Source: Streptomyces niveus
GTDB taxonomy: Bacteria; Actinomycetota; Actinomycetes; Streptomycetales; Streptomycetaceae
DNA length: 64,000 nt
Reading direction: 5' to 3'
Assembly: GCF_002009175.1 (NCBI RefSeq)
Contig: NZ_CP018047.1
Location: 6,448,001-6,512,000, forward strand
Shown here one piece after another: positions 18,995-27,096 of this stretch. The translations under genes and the position numbers were made by a program. Numbering within the stretch: the first letter of the stretch is position 1; the number at the start of each line of letters is the position of its first letter. Under the pieces are notes generated by a model, which did no database searches, had not been told where the DNA came from, and saw nothing but the letters and a program-made list of their open reading frames with translations.

Positions 18995-19837
18995 ATGCGT
19001 ATGGATGACGAACACGTGGCGGACGGCGCGCCCTTCGGCGACCCGATCGACGAAACCCCGGAGATACGCGCGCGGCGCCTGCTCAGGGCCGGGCTGCCGA
19101 CGACCGACCTCGCCCCGGCCCTCGCCGAGGAGACGGATCCGCTGCTGTTCGCCACCGTCTCCGGCGCCCACCTCTACGGCTTCCCCTCCACCGACTCGGA
19201 CGTCGACCTGCGCGGCGCCCATCTGCTGCCGGTGGCCGAACTCATAGGACTGCACGAGCCGGACGAGACCCGGTCGCGGATGTGGGACAGCGACGGTGTG
19301 GAGATGGACCTCGTCAGCCACGACCTGCGGAAGTTCGTCCGCATGATGATGCGCCGCAACGGCTACGTACTGGAACAGCTCCACTCGCCGCTGATCGTCC
19401 ACTCGACCGAGGCGCACCGCGAACTGCTGTCGCTCGCGCCCGGCGTGCTGACCGGCCACCACGCCCACCACTACCGGGGATTCGCCGCCACCCAGTGGCG
19501 GCTCTTCGAGAAGACCGGCGAACTCAAGCCGCTGCTCTACACGTTCCGCGCGCTGCTCACCGGCGTCCATCTGATGCGCAGCGGCGAGGTGCAGGCCCAT
19601 CTGCCCACCCTGATCGCCGAGGTGAGCGCGCCCGGCTACCTGCCGGAGCTGATCGAGGCCAAGGCCGAGGCCGAACACGGCGCGGCGACCGGCCTCGCCC
19701 CGGCCCGGCTCCAGAGCGACGTCGACGCGCTCCGCGAGGTCCTGGCGGACGCCAGGGACCGGACCCGGCTACCCGACTCCCCGGCCGGTTACGACGCCCT
19801 CCACGACCTCGTCGTCCGCACCCGCCTGGAACGCTGA
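18995..19837 (+). CDS. Predicted nucleotidyltransferase (COG3541-like), first of a facing pair
   Basis: The 280-aa protein has a minimal nucleotidyltransferase motif, SGAHLYGFPSTDSDVDLRG, with the Asp-x-Asp metal ligands, followed by LEQLHSPLIVHSTEAHRELL and a helical C-terminus. Such enzymes transfer a nucleotide to an unknown acceptor. The start ATG at 18995 is three bases after the DraG-like gene stop, so it belongs to the pnuC operon; ATG at 19001 is also possible. Its end overlaps the convergent paralog by 69 bp. It is related in sequence to that neighbour. Confidence 0.75.
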   Translation: MRMDDEHVADGAPFGDPIDETPEIRARRLLRAGLPTTDLAPALAEETDPLLFATVSGAHLYGFPSTDSDVDLRGAHLLPVAELIGLHEPDETRSRMWDSDGVEMDLVSHDLRKFVRMMMRRNGYVLEQLHSPLIVHSTEAHRELLSLAPGVLTGHHAHHYRGFAATQWRLFEKTGELKPLLYTFRALLTGVHLMRSGEVQAHLPTLIAEVSAPGYLPELIEAKAEAEHGAATGLAPARLQSDVDALREVLADARDRTRLPDSPAGYDALHDLVVRTRLER

Positions 19838-20527
19838 CGCCCGCCTCGCGCGGATCACGAAGTCCTCGACCCGCGCCCGGTCGGGCTCGGCGGGCAGCGC
19901 GGAGCCGGCGAGCGCCGCGTCGGCCTCCTCACCGAGGCGGTTCATCCGCCGCTCCACCTCGGGCCACGGGACCTCGCCGCGCTTGACCGCCAGAAGCGGC
20001 TCCCGCTCCTCGCCCGCGTCGATGACCAGCCGCCCCGTACGCAGCAGGTCGCGGCAGCAGCCGAGCAGCCGCAGCAGATGCATGGCGTGCTTCCAGCGGG
20101 GCTCGCCGTGCTGCCGGACGTCCGCCTCCAGCTTCCTGCGCTGGCCGATCGCGTAGCGGACGAAGGTCTCGTGCGCCTGCCGGGAGAGGAACGCCTCGCG
20201 CAGGGAGAGGAGTTCACGGCCCGTGTCGTCCACGTGCTCGACCAGCGGCGAGTGCAGACATTCGAGCACATTGGGGTTGCTGCGCAGGGCAAGCAGACAG
20301 AACCGCTCCAGCTCCCAGGAGAACTGCTCATCGGCCGGACCGTCGACATGCGTCGGGGGCTTCTCGAAGCGCCAGTACAGCGGCGTCGGCGCCAGGAACA
20401 CGCCCCGGCGGTCGGTGTCACTGCCCTCGGTGGCCAGCCCGAAGGCGCGGGAGCCCATGACGCACGCGTAGACGGTGTGGTCACGTACGTAGACGGTGGG
20501 GTCACGTACCAGGTCCTCGGGTCTCAT
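19769..20527 (-). CDS. Predicted nucleotidyltransferase (COG3541-like), second of a facing pair
   Basis: The 252-aa product has MGSRAFGLATEGSDTDRRG with the Asp-x-Asp pair and LECLHSPLVEHVDDTGRELL, matching the opposite gene motif for motif. ATG at 20527 begins MRPEDLVRDPTV; no strong ribosome site precedes it. The frame is open further upstream but without family similarity. The last 23 codons overlap the other gene on the opposite strand, so the tails are read from both strands. It is transcribed against the NAD operon. Acceptor and nucleotide are unknown. Confidence 0.75.
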   Translation of the reverse strand: MRPEDLVRDPTVYVRDHTVYACVMGSRAFGLATEGSDTDRRGVFLAPTPLYWRFEKPPTHVDGPADEQFSWELERFCLLALRSNPNVLECLHSPLVEHVDDTGRELLSLREAFLSRQAHETFVRYAIGQRRKLEADVRQHGEPRWKHAMHLLRLLGCCRDLLRTGRLVIDAGEEREPLLAVKRGEVPWPEVERRMNRLGEEADAALAGSALPAEPDRARVEDFVIRARRASAFQAGADDEVVEGVVTGRGVG

Positions 20528-20681
20528 ACGCACGCAGATTACGGGGACCCCCATCCCGGACCCGCCCCAGGCCCGGCCCCGCCCCAGGCCGTCTCGCGCA
20601 ACGGTCGCCCGGTCCGTACCGTCGATCATCTGTCTAACCTGGAAGCGGAACACGATCACTGAGCGGGACGAGGAGTACGAC

Positions 20682-21044
20682 GTGCCGGTACGAGCTGTCC
20701 GAGGGGCCGTCCAGCTGGAGCGGGACGAGCCGGGACACATGGACGAGCAGGTCGCCCTGCTGCTCTCCGCCATCCTGGAGCGCAACGGCCTCGGGGCGGA
20801 CGACCTGATCAGCATCTGGTTCACCGCCACCCCCGATCTGCACAGCGACTTCCCGGCCGCGGCAGCGCGTGGCATCGGTATCACCGACGTCCCGCTGATA
20901 TGCGCGCAGGAGCTGGACATAACGGGCGCGATGCCCCGCGTGGTCCGAATCCTCGCCCACATCGAGTCCGAACTCCCCCGGTCCGAGATCGCGCACGTCT
21001 ACCTCGGCGCCGCGGCCGCCCTCCGCAAGGACATCGCCCAGTGA
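20682..21044 (+). CDS. aroH: Chorismate mutase, AroH type
   Basis: The enzyme converts chorismate to prephenate for phenylalanine and tyrosine synthesis. The 120-aa protein fits the trimeric AroH fold: VRAVRGAVQLERDE at the start, SIWFTATPDLHSDFPAAAAR in the middle and HVYLGAAAALRKDI at the end. GTG at 20682 lies six bases after AGGAG, which fixes the start; the frame is open further upstream without support. The stop overlaps the prephenate dehydrogenase gene by four bases, so consecutive pathway steps are coupled. Confidence 0.93.
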   Translation: MPVRAVRGAVQLERDEPGHMDEQVALLLSAILERNGLGADDLISIWFTATPDLHSDFPAAAARGIGITDVPLICAQELDITGAMPRVVRILAHIESELPRSEIAHVYLGAAAALRKDIAQ

Positions 21045-22126
21045 GAACCGCCCTCGTCATCGGAACCGGCCTGATCGGCACCTCGGCCGCCCTGACCCTC
21101 GCCGGACGCGGTGTCGCCGTCCACCTCGTGGACCACGACCCCGCCCGGGCGCGGACGGCGGCGGCGCTCGGCGCCGGCACCGAGGAGCCCCAGGAGGGCC
21201 CCGTCGACCTCGCGATCATTGCCGTACCGCCCGCCCACACCGCCACGGCCGTCGCCGCCGCGATGCGCGCCGACAGCGCCCGCGGCTACCTGGACGTCGC
21301 CAGCGTCAAGGGCGGCCCCCGGCGCGAGCTGGAGGCACTGGGCCTCGACCTGAGCACGTACATCGGTACGCATCCGATGGCAGGCAAGGAGAGCTCGGGC
21401 CCCCTCGCGGCGAGCGCCGACCTCTTCGAGGGCCGTCCCTGGGTGCTGACCCCGACGCCCGCCACCGACACCGAGGTGCTGAATCTCGCCCTCGAACTCG
21501 TCGCGCTCTGCCGCGCGGTGCCGGTGGTCATGGATGCCGACGCCCACGACCGGGCCGTCGCCCTCGTCTCCCACACACCCCAGCTGATCTCCTCGATGGT
21601 CGCCGCTCGGCTGGAGGAGGCCGACGAGACCGCCGTACGCCTCTGCGGCCAGGGCATCCGCGACGTGACCCGCATCGCGGCATCCGATCCCCGCATGTGG
21701 GTCGAGATCCTCAGCGCGAACCCGGGGCCGGTCGCCGACGTCCTCGCGGGCGTGGCCGCCGACCTCGGCGAGACCGTCGAGGCGCTGCGCGCGCTCCAGT
21801 CCGCCGACGAGAGCGAGCGGCGCGACGGCACCGAGGGCATCGAGGACGTCCTGCGGCGCGGCAACGCGGGCCGGGTGCGGGTGCCGGGCAAGCACGGCGC
21901 GGCCCCGGCGTCGTACGAGACGGTGGCCGTCCTGATCAGCGACCGGCCGGGCGAGCTGGCCCGTATCTTCGCGGACGCCGGGAGCGCCGGGGTCAACGTC
22001 GAGGACGTGCGGATCGAGCACGCGACCGGGCAGGAGGCGGGTCTGGTGCAGCTGATGGTCGATCCCTCGTCGGCTCCGGTCCTGAGCGCGGCACTGCGCG
22101 ATCGCGGCTGGTCGATCCGCTGGTGA
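21041..22126 (+). CDS. tyrA: Prephenate dehydrogenase
   Basis: TyrA oxidises and decarboxylates prephenate to 4-hydroxyphenylpyruvate for tyrosine synthesis. The 361-aa protein has the Rossmann loop VIGTGLIGTSAAL, the substrate motif GTHPMAGKESSG and a helical dimer domain. A C-terminal ACT domain (VAVLISDRPGELARIFADAG) probably gives feedback control by an amino acid. GTG at 21041 overlaps the chorismate mutase stop. About 270 bp then separate it from cmk. Confidence 0.94.
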   Translation: MRTALVIGTGLIGTSAALTLAGRGVAVHLVDHDPARARTAAALGAGTEEPQEGPVDLAIIAVPPAHTATAVAAAMRADSARGYLDVASVKGGPRRELEALGLDLSTYIGTHPMAGKESSGPLAASADLFEGRPWVLTPTPATDTEVLNLALELVALCRAVPVVMDADAHDRAVALVSHTPQLISSMVAARLEEADETAVRLCGQGIRDVTRIAASDPRMWVEILSANPGPVADVLAGVAADLGETVEALRALQSADESERRDGTEGIEDVLRRGNAGRVRVPGKHGAAPASYETVAVLISDRPGELARIFADAGSAGVNVEDVRIEHATGQEAGLVQLMVDPSSAPVLSAALRDRGWSIRW

Positions 22127-22399
22127 CGGCGGAACGGCCCGCGCGGTGAGGCGGTACAGCCGCGTGATGACGGCGCACCGACCGTGCCGTGACGGCGCTG
22201 TCCGGGACACGCCGTGGGCGGGTGCGCGGGCGGGCTTTCGCGGGGGTGTAAGGCGCGGTCCCAGCACTCGGTAACCTTGTGCGGGGGCGTACTGACGTCT
22301 GGGCGTCCGGAAACGACCCCCCGAACGTCCCCGGGACCCGTCCGCGAACCACTTCGCGTACGGCTCCGCGCCCCGTGAACCAGGAAGGTGTCCGCCCCC

Positions 22400-23113
22400 G
22401 TGGAAACCGCTGCAACCGCCGCCAGGACTGCCCCGGCCGCCGTGATCGTCGCCATCGACGGGCCCGCGGGCACCGGCAAGTCGAGCACGTCCCGGTCCGT
22501 GGCCACCCAGCTCGGCCTGAGCTACCTGGACACCGGCGCGCAGTACCGGGCGATCACCTGGTGGATGATCAGCAACGGTATCGACGTCCAGGACTCCGCC
22601 GCCGTCGCCACCGCCGCCGACAAGCCGGTGATCGTCTCCGGCACCGACGCGTCGAACCCGACGATCACCGTCGACGGCGTGGACGCCTCCGGCCCCATCC
22701 GCACCCAGGAGGTCACGGCCAGGGTCAGCGCGGTCAGCGCCGTCCCCGAAGTACGGACCGTCATCACCGAACTCCAGCGCTCCATCGCCGCCGGCGCCGG
22801 GAACGGCATCGTCGTCGAGGGCCGCGACATCGGCACGACCGTGCTGCCCGACGCCGATCTGAAGGTCTTCCTCACCGCCTCGCCCGAGGCGCGCGCCGCG
22901 CGCCGCAGCGGCGAACTGAAGGGCAAGGAGGCGACGGACCTCGCCGCCACCAGGGAAGCGCTGATCAAGCGGGACGCGATCGACTCCGGCCGCAAGACGT
23001 CCCCGCTGGCCAAGGCGGCCGACGCGGTCGAGGTGGACACCACCGACCTCACGCTCCAGCAGGTCATCGAGTGCGTCGTCACCCTTGTCGAGGAGAAGCG
23101 GGCGGCCCGGTGA
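22400..23113 (+). CDS. cmk: Cytidylate kinase
   Basis: Cmk phosphorylates CMP and dCMP with ATP. The 237-aa protein shows the P-loop IDGPAGTGKSSTS, YLDTGAQYRAITW, and VVEGRDIGTTVLPDADLK, the family hallmarks. GTG at 22400 gives a 12-base gap to AGGAAG (22382-22387); GTG at 22388 directly abuts that site and is less likely. The stop overlaps the acyltransferase gene by four bases. The cmk-plsC-der order is conserved in actinomycetes. Confidence 0.95.
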   Translation: METAATAARTAPAAVIVAIDGPAGTGKSSTSRSVATQLGLSYLDTGAQYRAITWWMISNGIDVQDSAAVATAADKPVIVSGTDASNPTITVDGVDASGPIRTQEVTARVSAVSAVPEVRTVITELQRSIAAGAGNGIVVEGRDIGTTVLPDADLKVFLTASPEARAARRSGELKGKEATDLAATREALIKRDAIDSGRKTSPLAKAADAVEVDTTDLTLQQVIECVVTLVEEKRAAR

Positions 23114-23787
23114 ACGGACCCTCCCGGAAGGGCGCACCGTCCCCCAAGGGGGCGGCGGTCGGCCGCGGCATCGGCATCGGGCTCATGTACGGCCTGTGGA
23201 AGCCGCGGGTGCTCGGCGCCTGGCGGGTCCCCGCGACCGGCCCGGTGATCCTCGCCGTCAACCACTCGCACAACATCGACGGCCCGATGCTGATGGGCAC
23301 CGCGCCCCGGCCCGTGCACTTCCTGATCAAAAAAGAAGCATTCATCGGTCCGCTCGACCCGTTCCTGCTGTCCATCGGACAGCTGAAGGTGGACCGTGAG
23401 ACCACCGACCGCGCCGCCGTCACCGACGCGCTCGGAGTGCTCCAGGGCGGCGGCGTCCTCGGGATCTTCCCCGAGGGCAGCAGGGGCGAGGGCGACTTCG
23501 CCTCACTGCGGTCCGGGCTCGCGTACTTCGCCGTACGGACCGGGGCGCCGATCGTCCCGGTGGCGGTGCTGGGGAGCACGGACCGCCGCGGACGGCTGAT
23601 ATCCGCGCTGCCACCGCTGCGCAGCCGTGTCGACGTCGTCTTCGGGGACGCGTTCGACGCGGGGGACGGCAGCGGCAGACGCACGCGGCGGGCGATGGAC
23701 GACGCCACGCTGCGGATCCAGAAGCGGCTGACCGCCCATCTGGACAACGCCAGACGCCTCACCGGGCGCCGGGCAGGACTTGAGTAG
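23110..23787 (+). CDS. 1-acyl-sn-glycerol-3-phosphate acyltransferase (PlsC-like)
   Basis: PlsC-type enzymes acylate lysophosphatidic acid to phosphatidic acid at the membrane. The 225-aa product has the catalytic HX4D motif in NHSHNIDGP, the substrate motif FPEGSRGEG and the VPVAVLGS block. It starts at GTG 23110 inside the cmk stop. Its TAG stop is the first base of a hairpin before der. In vivo it could act on another lysolipid, since streptomycetes hold several paralogs. Confidence 0.88.
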   Translation: MNGPSRKGAPSPKGAAVGRGIGIGLMYGLWKPRVLGAWRVPATGPVILAVNHSHNIDGPMLMGTAPRPVHFLIKKEAFIGPLDPFLLSIGQLKVDRETTDRAAVTDALGVLQGGGVLGIFPEGSRGEGDFASLRSGLAYFAVRTGAPIVPVAVLGSTDRRGRLISALPPLRSRVDVVFGDAFDAGDGSGRRTRRAMDDATLRIQKRLTAHLDNARRLTGRRAGLE

Positions 23788-23810
23788 TGCACCGCGCAGT
23801 CGCGGTGCAC
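23787..23810 (+). terminator. Hairpin between plsC-like gene and der
   Basis: GTGCACCGCG (23787-23796) pairs perfectly with CGCGGTGCAC (23801-23810) around a CAGT loop, starting at the last base of the acyltransferase stop codon. It may attenuate read-through into der or mark an RNA processing point. Confidence 0.55.
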
Positions 23811-23838
23811 CGATCACGATGAACGAGGTACGGACTTC

Positions 23839-25305
23839 ATGAACGACCAGATCGACTCCTCCTCCGGCGACGAGCACGGAGAGCTCGGCGACGCCGAGTA
23901 CTCGGAGTTCATGGAGCTCGCCACCCACGAAGGATTCGACCCCGAGGAGATCGAGGGCGCGATCGACGAGGCCGGTCACGGCCCGCTGCCCGTCCTCGCG
24001 GTCGTCGGCCGCCCCAATGTCGGCAAGTCGACCCTCGTGAACCGCATCATCGGCCGCCGTGAGGCCGTCGTCCAGGACAAGCCCGGCGTCACGCGCGACC
24101 GCGTCACCTACGAGGCCGAATGGGCCGGGCGCCGCTTCAAGGTCGTCGACACCGGCGGCTGGGAGCAGGATGTCCTCGGTCTCGACGCGGCCGTCGCCGC
24201 CCAGGCCGAGTACGCGATCGAGACGGCCGACGCGGTCGTCTTCGTCGTGGACTCCACGGTCGGCGCCACCGACACCGACGAGGCCGTCGTCAAGCTGCTG
24301 CGCCGCGCGGGCAAGCCCGTCGTGCTGTGCGCCAACAAGGTCGACGGCCAGAGCGGCGAGGCCGACGCGACGGCGCTGTGGTCGCTGGGTCTCGGCGAAC
24401 CGCACCCCGTGTCCTCGCTGCACGGCCGCGGTACGGGCGACATGCTCGACGCCGTCCTGGAAGCGCTGCCCGAGGCACCGGAGCAGACCTTCGGCACGGC
24501 CATCGGCGGCCCGCGCCGGATCGCGCTGATCGGCCGCCCGAACGTCGGCAAGTCCTCGCTGCTGAACAAGGTCGCGGGCGAGGAGCGCGTCGTCGTCAAC
24601 GAGATCGCGGGCACCACCCGTGACCCGGTCGACGAGCTGATCGAACTCGGCGGCACGGTCTGGAAGTTCGTGGACACCGCCGGCATCCGGCGCCGCGTCC
24701 ATCTCCAGGAGGGCGCCGACTACTACGCCTCGCTCCGTACGGCCGCGGCCGTGGAGAAGGCCGAGGTCGCCGTCGTCCTGATCGACACCAGCGAGTCCAT
24801 CAGCGTCCAGGACCAGCGCATCATCACGATGGCCGTCGACGCGGGCCGGGCCCTCGTCGTCGCGTTCAACAAGTGGGACACCCTCGACGAGGAGCGCCGC
24901 TACTACCTGGAACGCGAGATCGAGACGGAGCTGGCGCAGATCGCGTGGGCGCCCCGCGTCAACGTCTCCGCGCGCACCGGACGCCACATGGAGCGCCTGG
25001 TCCCGGCGATCGAGACGGCTCTGCAAGGCTGGGAGACCCGCGTGCCGACCGGCAGGCTCAACGCCTTCCTCGGCGAACTCGTCGCCGGGCACCCGCACCC
25101 GATCCGCGGCGGCAAGCAGCCGCGCATCCTGTTCGGTACGCAGGCGGGCACCCGGCCGCCCCGGTTCGTCCTATTCGCGTCCGGCTTCATCGAGGCGGGC
25201 TACCGGCGGTTCGTGGAGCGCAGGCTCCGCGAGGAGTTCGGCTTCGAGGGCACGCCGATCCACATCTCGGTGCGGGTGCGGGAGAAGCGCGGCCGCAAGA
25301 AGTGA
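23839..25305 (+). CDS. der: Ribosome biogenesis GTPase Der (EngA)
   Basis: Der is a double GTPase needed for 50S subunit maturation. The 488-aa protein has two G domains, each with GRPNVGKS (near residues 57 and 233), their switch segments [10 protein letters not shown] and [14 protein letters not shown] and NKWDT base-recognition motifs, and a C-terminal KH-like domain ending in VREKRGRKK. An acidic N-terminal extension of about 50 residues is typical of actinobacteria. ATG at 23839 follows GAGG. Transcription ends in a 29-bp hairpin shared with the convergent gene. Confidence 0.96.
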   Translation: MNDQIDSSSGDEHGELGDAEYSEFMELATHEGFDPEEIEGAIDEAGHGPLPVLAVVGRPNVGKSTLVNRIIGRREAVVQDKPGVTRDRVTYEAEWAGRRFKVVDTGGWEQDVLGLDAAVAAQAEYAIETADAVVFVVDSTVGATDTDEAVVKLLRRAGKPVVLCANKVDGQSGEADATALWSLGLGEPHPVSSLHGRGTGDMLDAVLEALPEAPEQTFGTAIGGPRRIALIGRPNVGKSSLLNKVAGEERVVVNEIAGTTRDPVDELIELGGTVWKFVDTAGIRRRVHLQEGADYYASLRTAAAVEKAEVAVVLIDTSESISVQDQRIITMAVDAGRALVVAFNKWDTLDEERRYYLEREIETELAQIAWAPRVNVSARTGRHMERLVPAIETALQGWETRVPTGRLNAFLGELVAGHPHPIRGGKQPRILFGTQAGTRPPRFVLFASGFIEAGYRRFVERRLREEFGFEGTPIHISVRVREKRGRKK

Positions 25306-25318
25306 CGCGCGGCAGCTG

Positions 25319-25381
25319 ACGGAACATGCCGGTGGGCCCGGCGCGGACGACATCCGCGCCGGGCCCACCGGCATGTTCCGT
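25319..25381. terminator. Very long bidirectional hairpin between convergent genes
   Basis: Two 29-base arms (25319-25347 and 25353-25381) are perfectly complementary around a 5-nt loop. No T-run flanks it. It separates der from the minus-strand gene ending at 25397, so it would stop transcription from both sides. Confidence 0.85.
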
Positions 25382-25396
25382 ACGGGCGACCCGGGG

Positions 25397-26005
25397 TCAC
25401 AGGCCCCGGCGGGGCGCCGGCGGCAGGGCCGCCTGCGCGCGGCCTCCCGAGTAGTGGGAGCCGCTCTGCCACGTAGTGCTGAAGGGGGCCTGCCTGCCCG
25501 AGGACGAACCGTGCATCCCCGTACCGAAGGCGGTGAAGCCCAGATTCTCCTCACCGCTGCGGTCGCCCGGCAGTGTCCTGAACGACCGCAGGTACTCGGA
25601 GTACAGCGCGTCGTAGATCGGCGTGGCCGAATATCCGGACGAGTACCCGGCCGGGGGGTCCTGGGCGGGGCGCATGGCGGGGACCTGGGGCTGGTACTGC
25701 TGGCGTGGACGGTCGTATGAGTGCACGTAGGTGCCAACGACCCCGTCGTCCGTCGGATGCGGCCTGACCCGCGAAAATGCTGGTCGCGACGGGTGCGAGG
25801 CCGATCCGCCGGGGTTGCGGGACGGGTCCCCGGCGCGGTCCCGCTCCTCGTCGTGTCGCTCCTCGCCGCGGTGCTGCCCGCCGGGCCGACCGCCGTCGGG
25901 ACCCTCGCCGACGCGGTGTTCGCCACTGCGGTGTTCACCGCCGCGGTGGGTCGCGTACCGCTCCCCGGCCCGGCGGTCCTCGGCGGCTTGTCCGTCGTCC
26001 GTCAC
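25397..26005 (-). CDS. Conserved hypothetical protein, Tyr/Pro-rich C-terminus
   Basis: The 202-aa product has a very polar first half (His, Arg, Glu, Gly rich) and a conserved second half: TYVHSYDRPRQQYQPQVPAM, then TPIYDALYSEYLRSFRTLPG, ending in ALPPAPRRGL. From memory this C-terminal block recurs in streptomycetes, but no function is known to me. GTG at 26005 overlaps the stop of the upstream gene by four bases, so the two form an operon. No membrane segment or signal peptide is seen. The start is less certain than the end. Confidence 0.65.
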   Translation of the reverse strand: MTDDGQAAEDRRAGERYATHRGGEHRSGEHRVGEGPDGGRPGGQHRGEERHDEERDRAGDPSRNPGGSASHPSRPAFSRVRPHPTDDGVVGTYVHSYDRPRQQYQPQVPAMRPAQDPPAGYSSGYSATPIYDALYSEYLRSFRTLPGDRSGEENLGFTAFGTGMHGSSSGRQAPFSTTWQSGSHYSGGRAQAALPPAPRRGL

Positions 26006-26778
26006 GTGCCGGCCAGCGGCATCGCCGCCGCCACCAGACGCCCGTTGGCCGCCGCCTTGTCCAGCGCGTCGCGCAGCAGGTCCTCGCGCGGCTGCTGGCC
26101 GATGGAGCCGACCGGGGCGGCGAAGACCAGGACCGTCCGCGACTTGTTGGCGGCGGCCCGCCAGTCGGCGGTGACCTGGAGCGGCTGGTGCGCCTGCCAC
26201 CAGGCGACGGGGGTGCCGCCGCCGGTGCCGGGCTGGAGGACCGCGTGCAGCTGGCCCATGGCGAGCAGCACCGACCAGCCGGACAGCGTGGCCGGGACCC
26301 GGCTCAGATCGGCGACCGGCCGGAAGCCCTGCTCCGCGAGGAGCGGCAGGAACTCGTCCTCCGAGCCGTACGATCCCGGCCGGGCGATGGGACCGGTCGG
26401 TTCCACGACGAGGGCGGGGTGCAGCTGGTTGTCGATCAGGACCAGACCGCTGGTGACACCGAGGACGGCCTGCTCGCCGCCGGTGCCCCGCGACCGGGGG
26501 TCCCCGCCTGTGATGCTGCGGACGGCGCCCTGGAGCTGGTCCTCGGCCACCTGGACGACCTGGGAGGGGATGCAGGTGGCGTGTGCGAAGGCCAGGACGG
26601 CGGTCTCCTCGCCGATGAACAGCACCGTGCTGGTGCGCTCGGTCTCGGAGTCGCCCGGGGTACGGCAGGAGGTGCAGTCGTAGCTGCCCGGGGAGTTGTC
26701 GCCGACGAGCAGGCGATCGGCTTCTTCGTCGCCGATCTCGGCGCGTACGTCTTCGCTGACGTCGAGCATGCGCGGCAC
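26002..26778 (-). CDS. Conserved hypothetical protein with Cys pair
   Basis: The 258-aa protein begins MPRMLDVSEDVRAEIGDEEA and carries SYDCTSCRTPGDSE, a CxxC pair that could bind a metal, followed by alternating strands (STVLFIGEETAVLAFAHATC, AVLGVTSGLVLIDNQLHPAL). It has no signal peptide and no enzyme motif that I recognise. GTG at 26778 lies six bases after GAGGAG. It is the first gene of a two-gene operon and is divergent from the glycosyltransferase gene. Confidence 0.75.
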   Translation of the reverse strand: MPRMLDVSEDVRAEIGDEEADRLLVGDNSPGSYDCTSCRTPGDSETERTSTVLFIGEETAVLAFAHATCIPSQVVQVAEDQLQGAVRSITGGDPRSRGTGGEQAVLGVTSGLVLIDNQLHPALVVEPTGPIARPGSYGSEDEFLPLLAEQGFRPVADLSRVPATLSGWSVLLAMGQLHAVLQPGTGGGTPVAWWQAHQPLQVTADWRAAANKSRTVLVFAAPVGSIGQQPREDLLRDALDKAAANGRLVAAAMPLAGT

Positions 26779-27096
26779 GGTTGGCTCCTCGAACTGGGTG
26801 CGTGGGCCGGGCTGTTCCCGGCTCGTAAAGAGACAACGGGCGAGCCGTCGCCGGGGTCACGCGCGAAGCAGGACGAATCGAACCGCCCCCGGCGCTCGCA
26901 CATACGGGTGAAGCTTCGGGCCGCTCCACGGCGGCCCCGGGGAAGTCCCCCACCGGTTGTACGCGCGGGCGCGGGGCCGCCGCGGACTCCGCAGCGGCCC
27001 CCCGGCGCGCCTCGCGGGTGCGGCGGGAAGGGCGGGCCGCCCACCTACAGTCGCCCCCCAGGTCGATCAGGGAAAACCAGGGAGACACCGCGGCCC
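26779..27096. other. Divergent intergenic region, no feature recognised
   Basis: About 320 bp between a hypothetical gene on the minus strand and the glycosyltransferase gene on the plus strand. It must hold two promoters, but I saw no convincing -35/-10 pair, palindrome or small gene. Confidence 0.4.

Noticed and set aside
19769..19837. The idea that one of the facing nucleotidyltransferases must be truncated because the tails overlap
   Set aside because: Both frames are intact, keep all shared motifs outside the overlap and have normal codon bias up to the overlap.
22127..22399. Possible small RNA or riboswitch before cmk
   Set aside because: Only a TAACCT -10-like element near 22271 is visible; no stable fold or conserved box was recognised.
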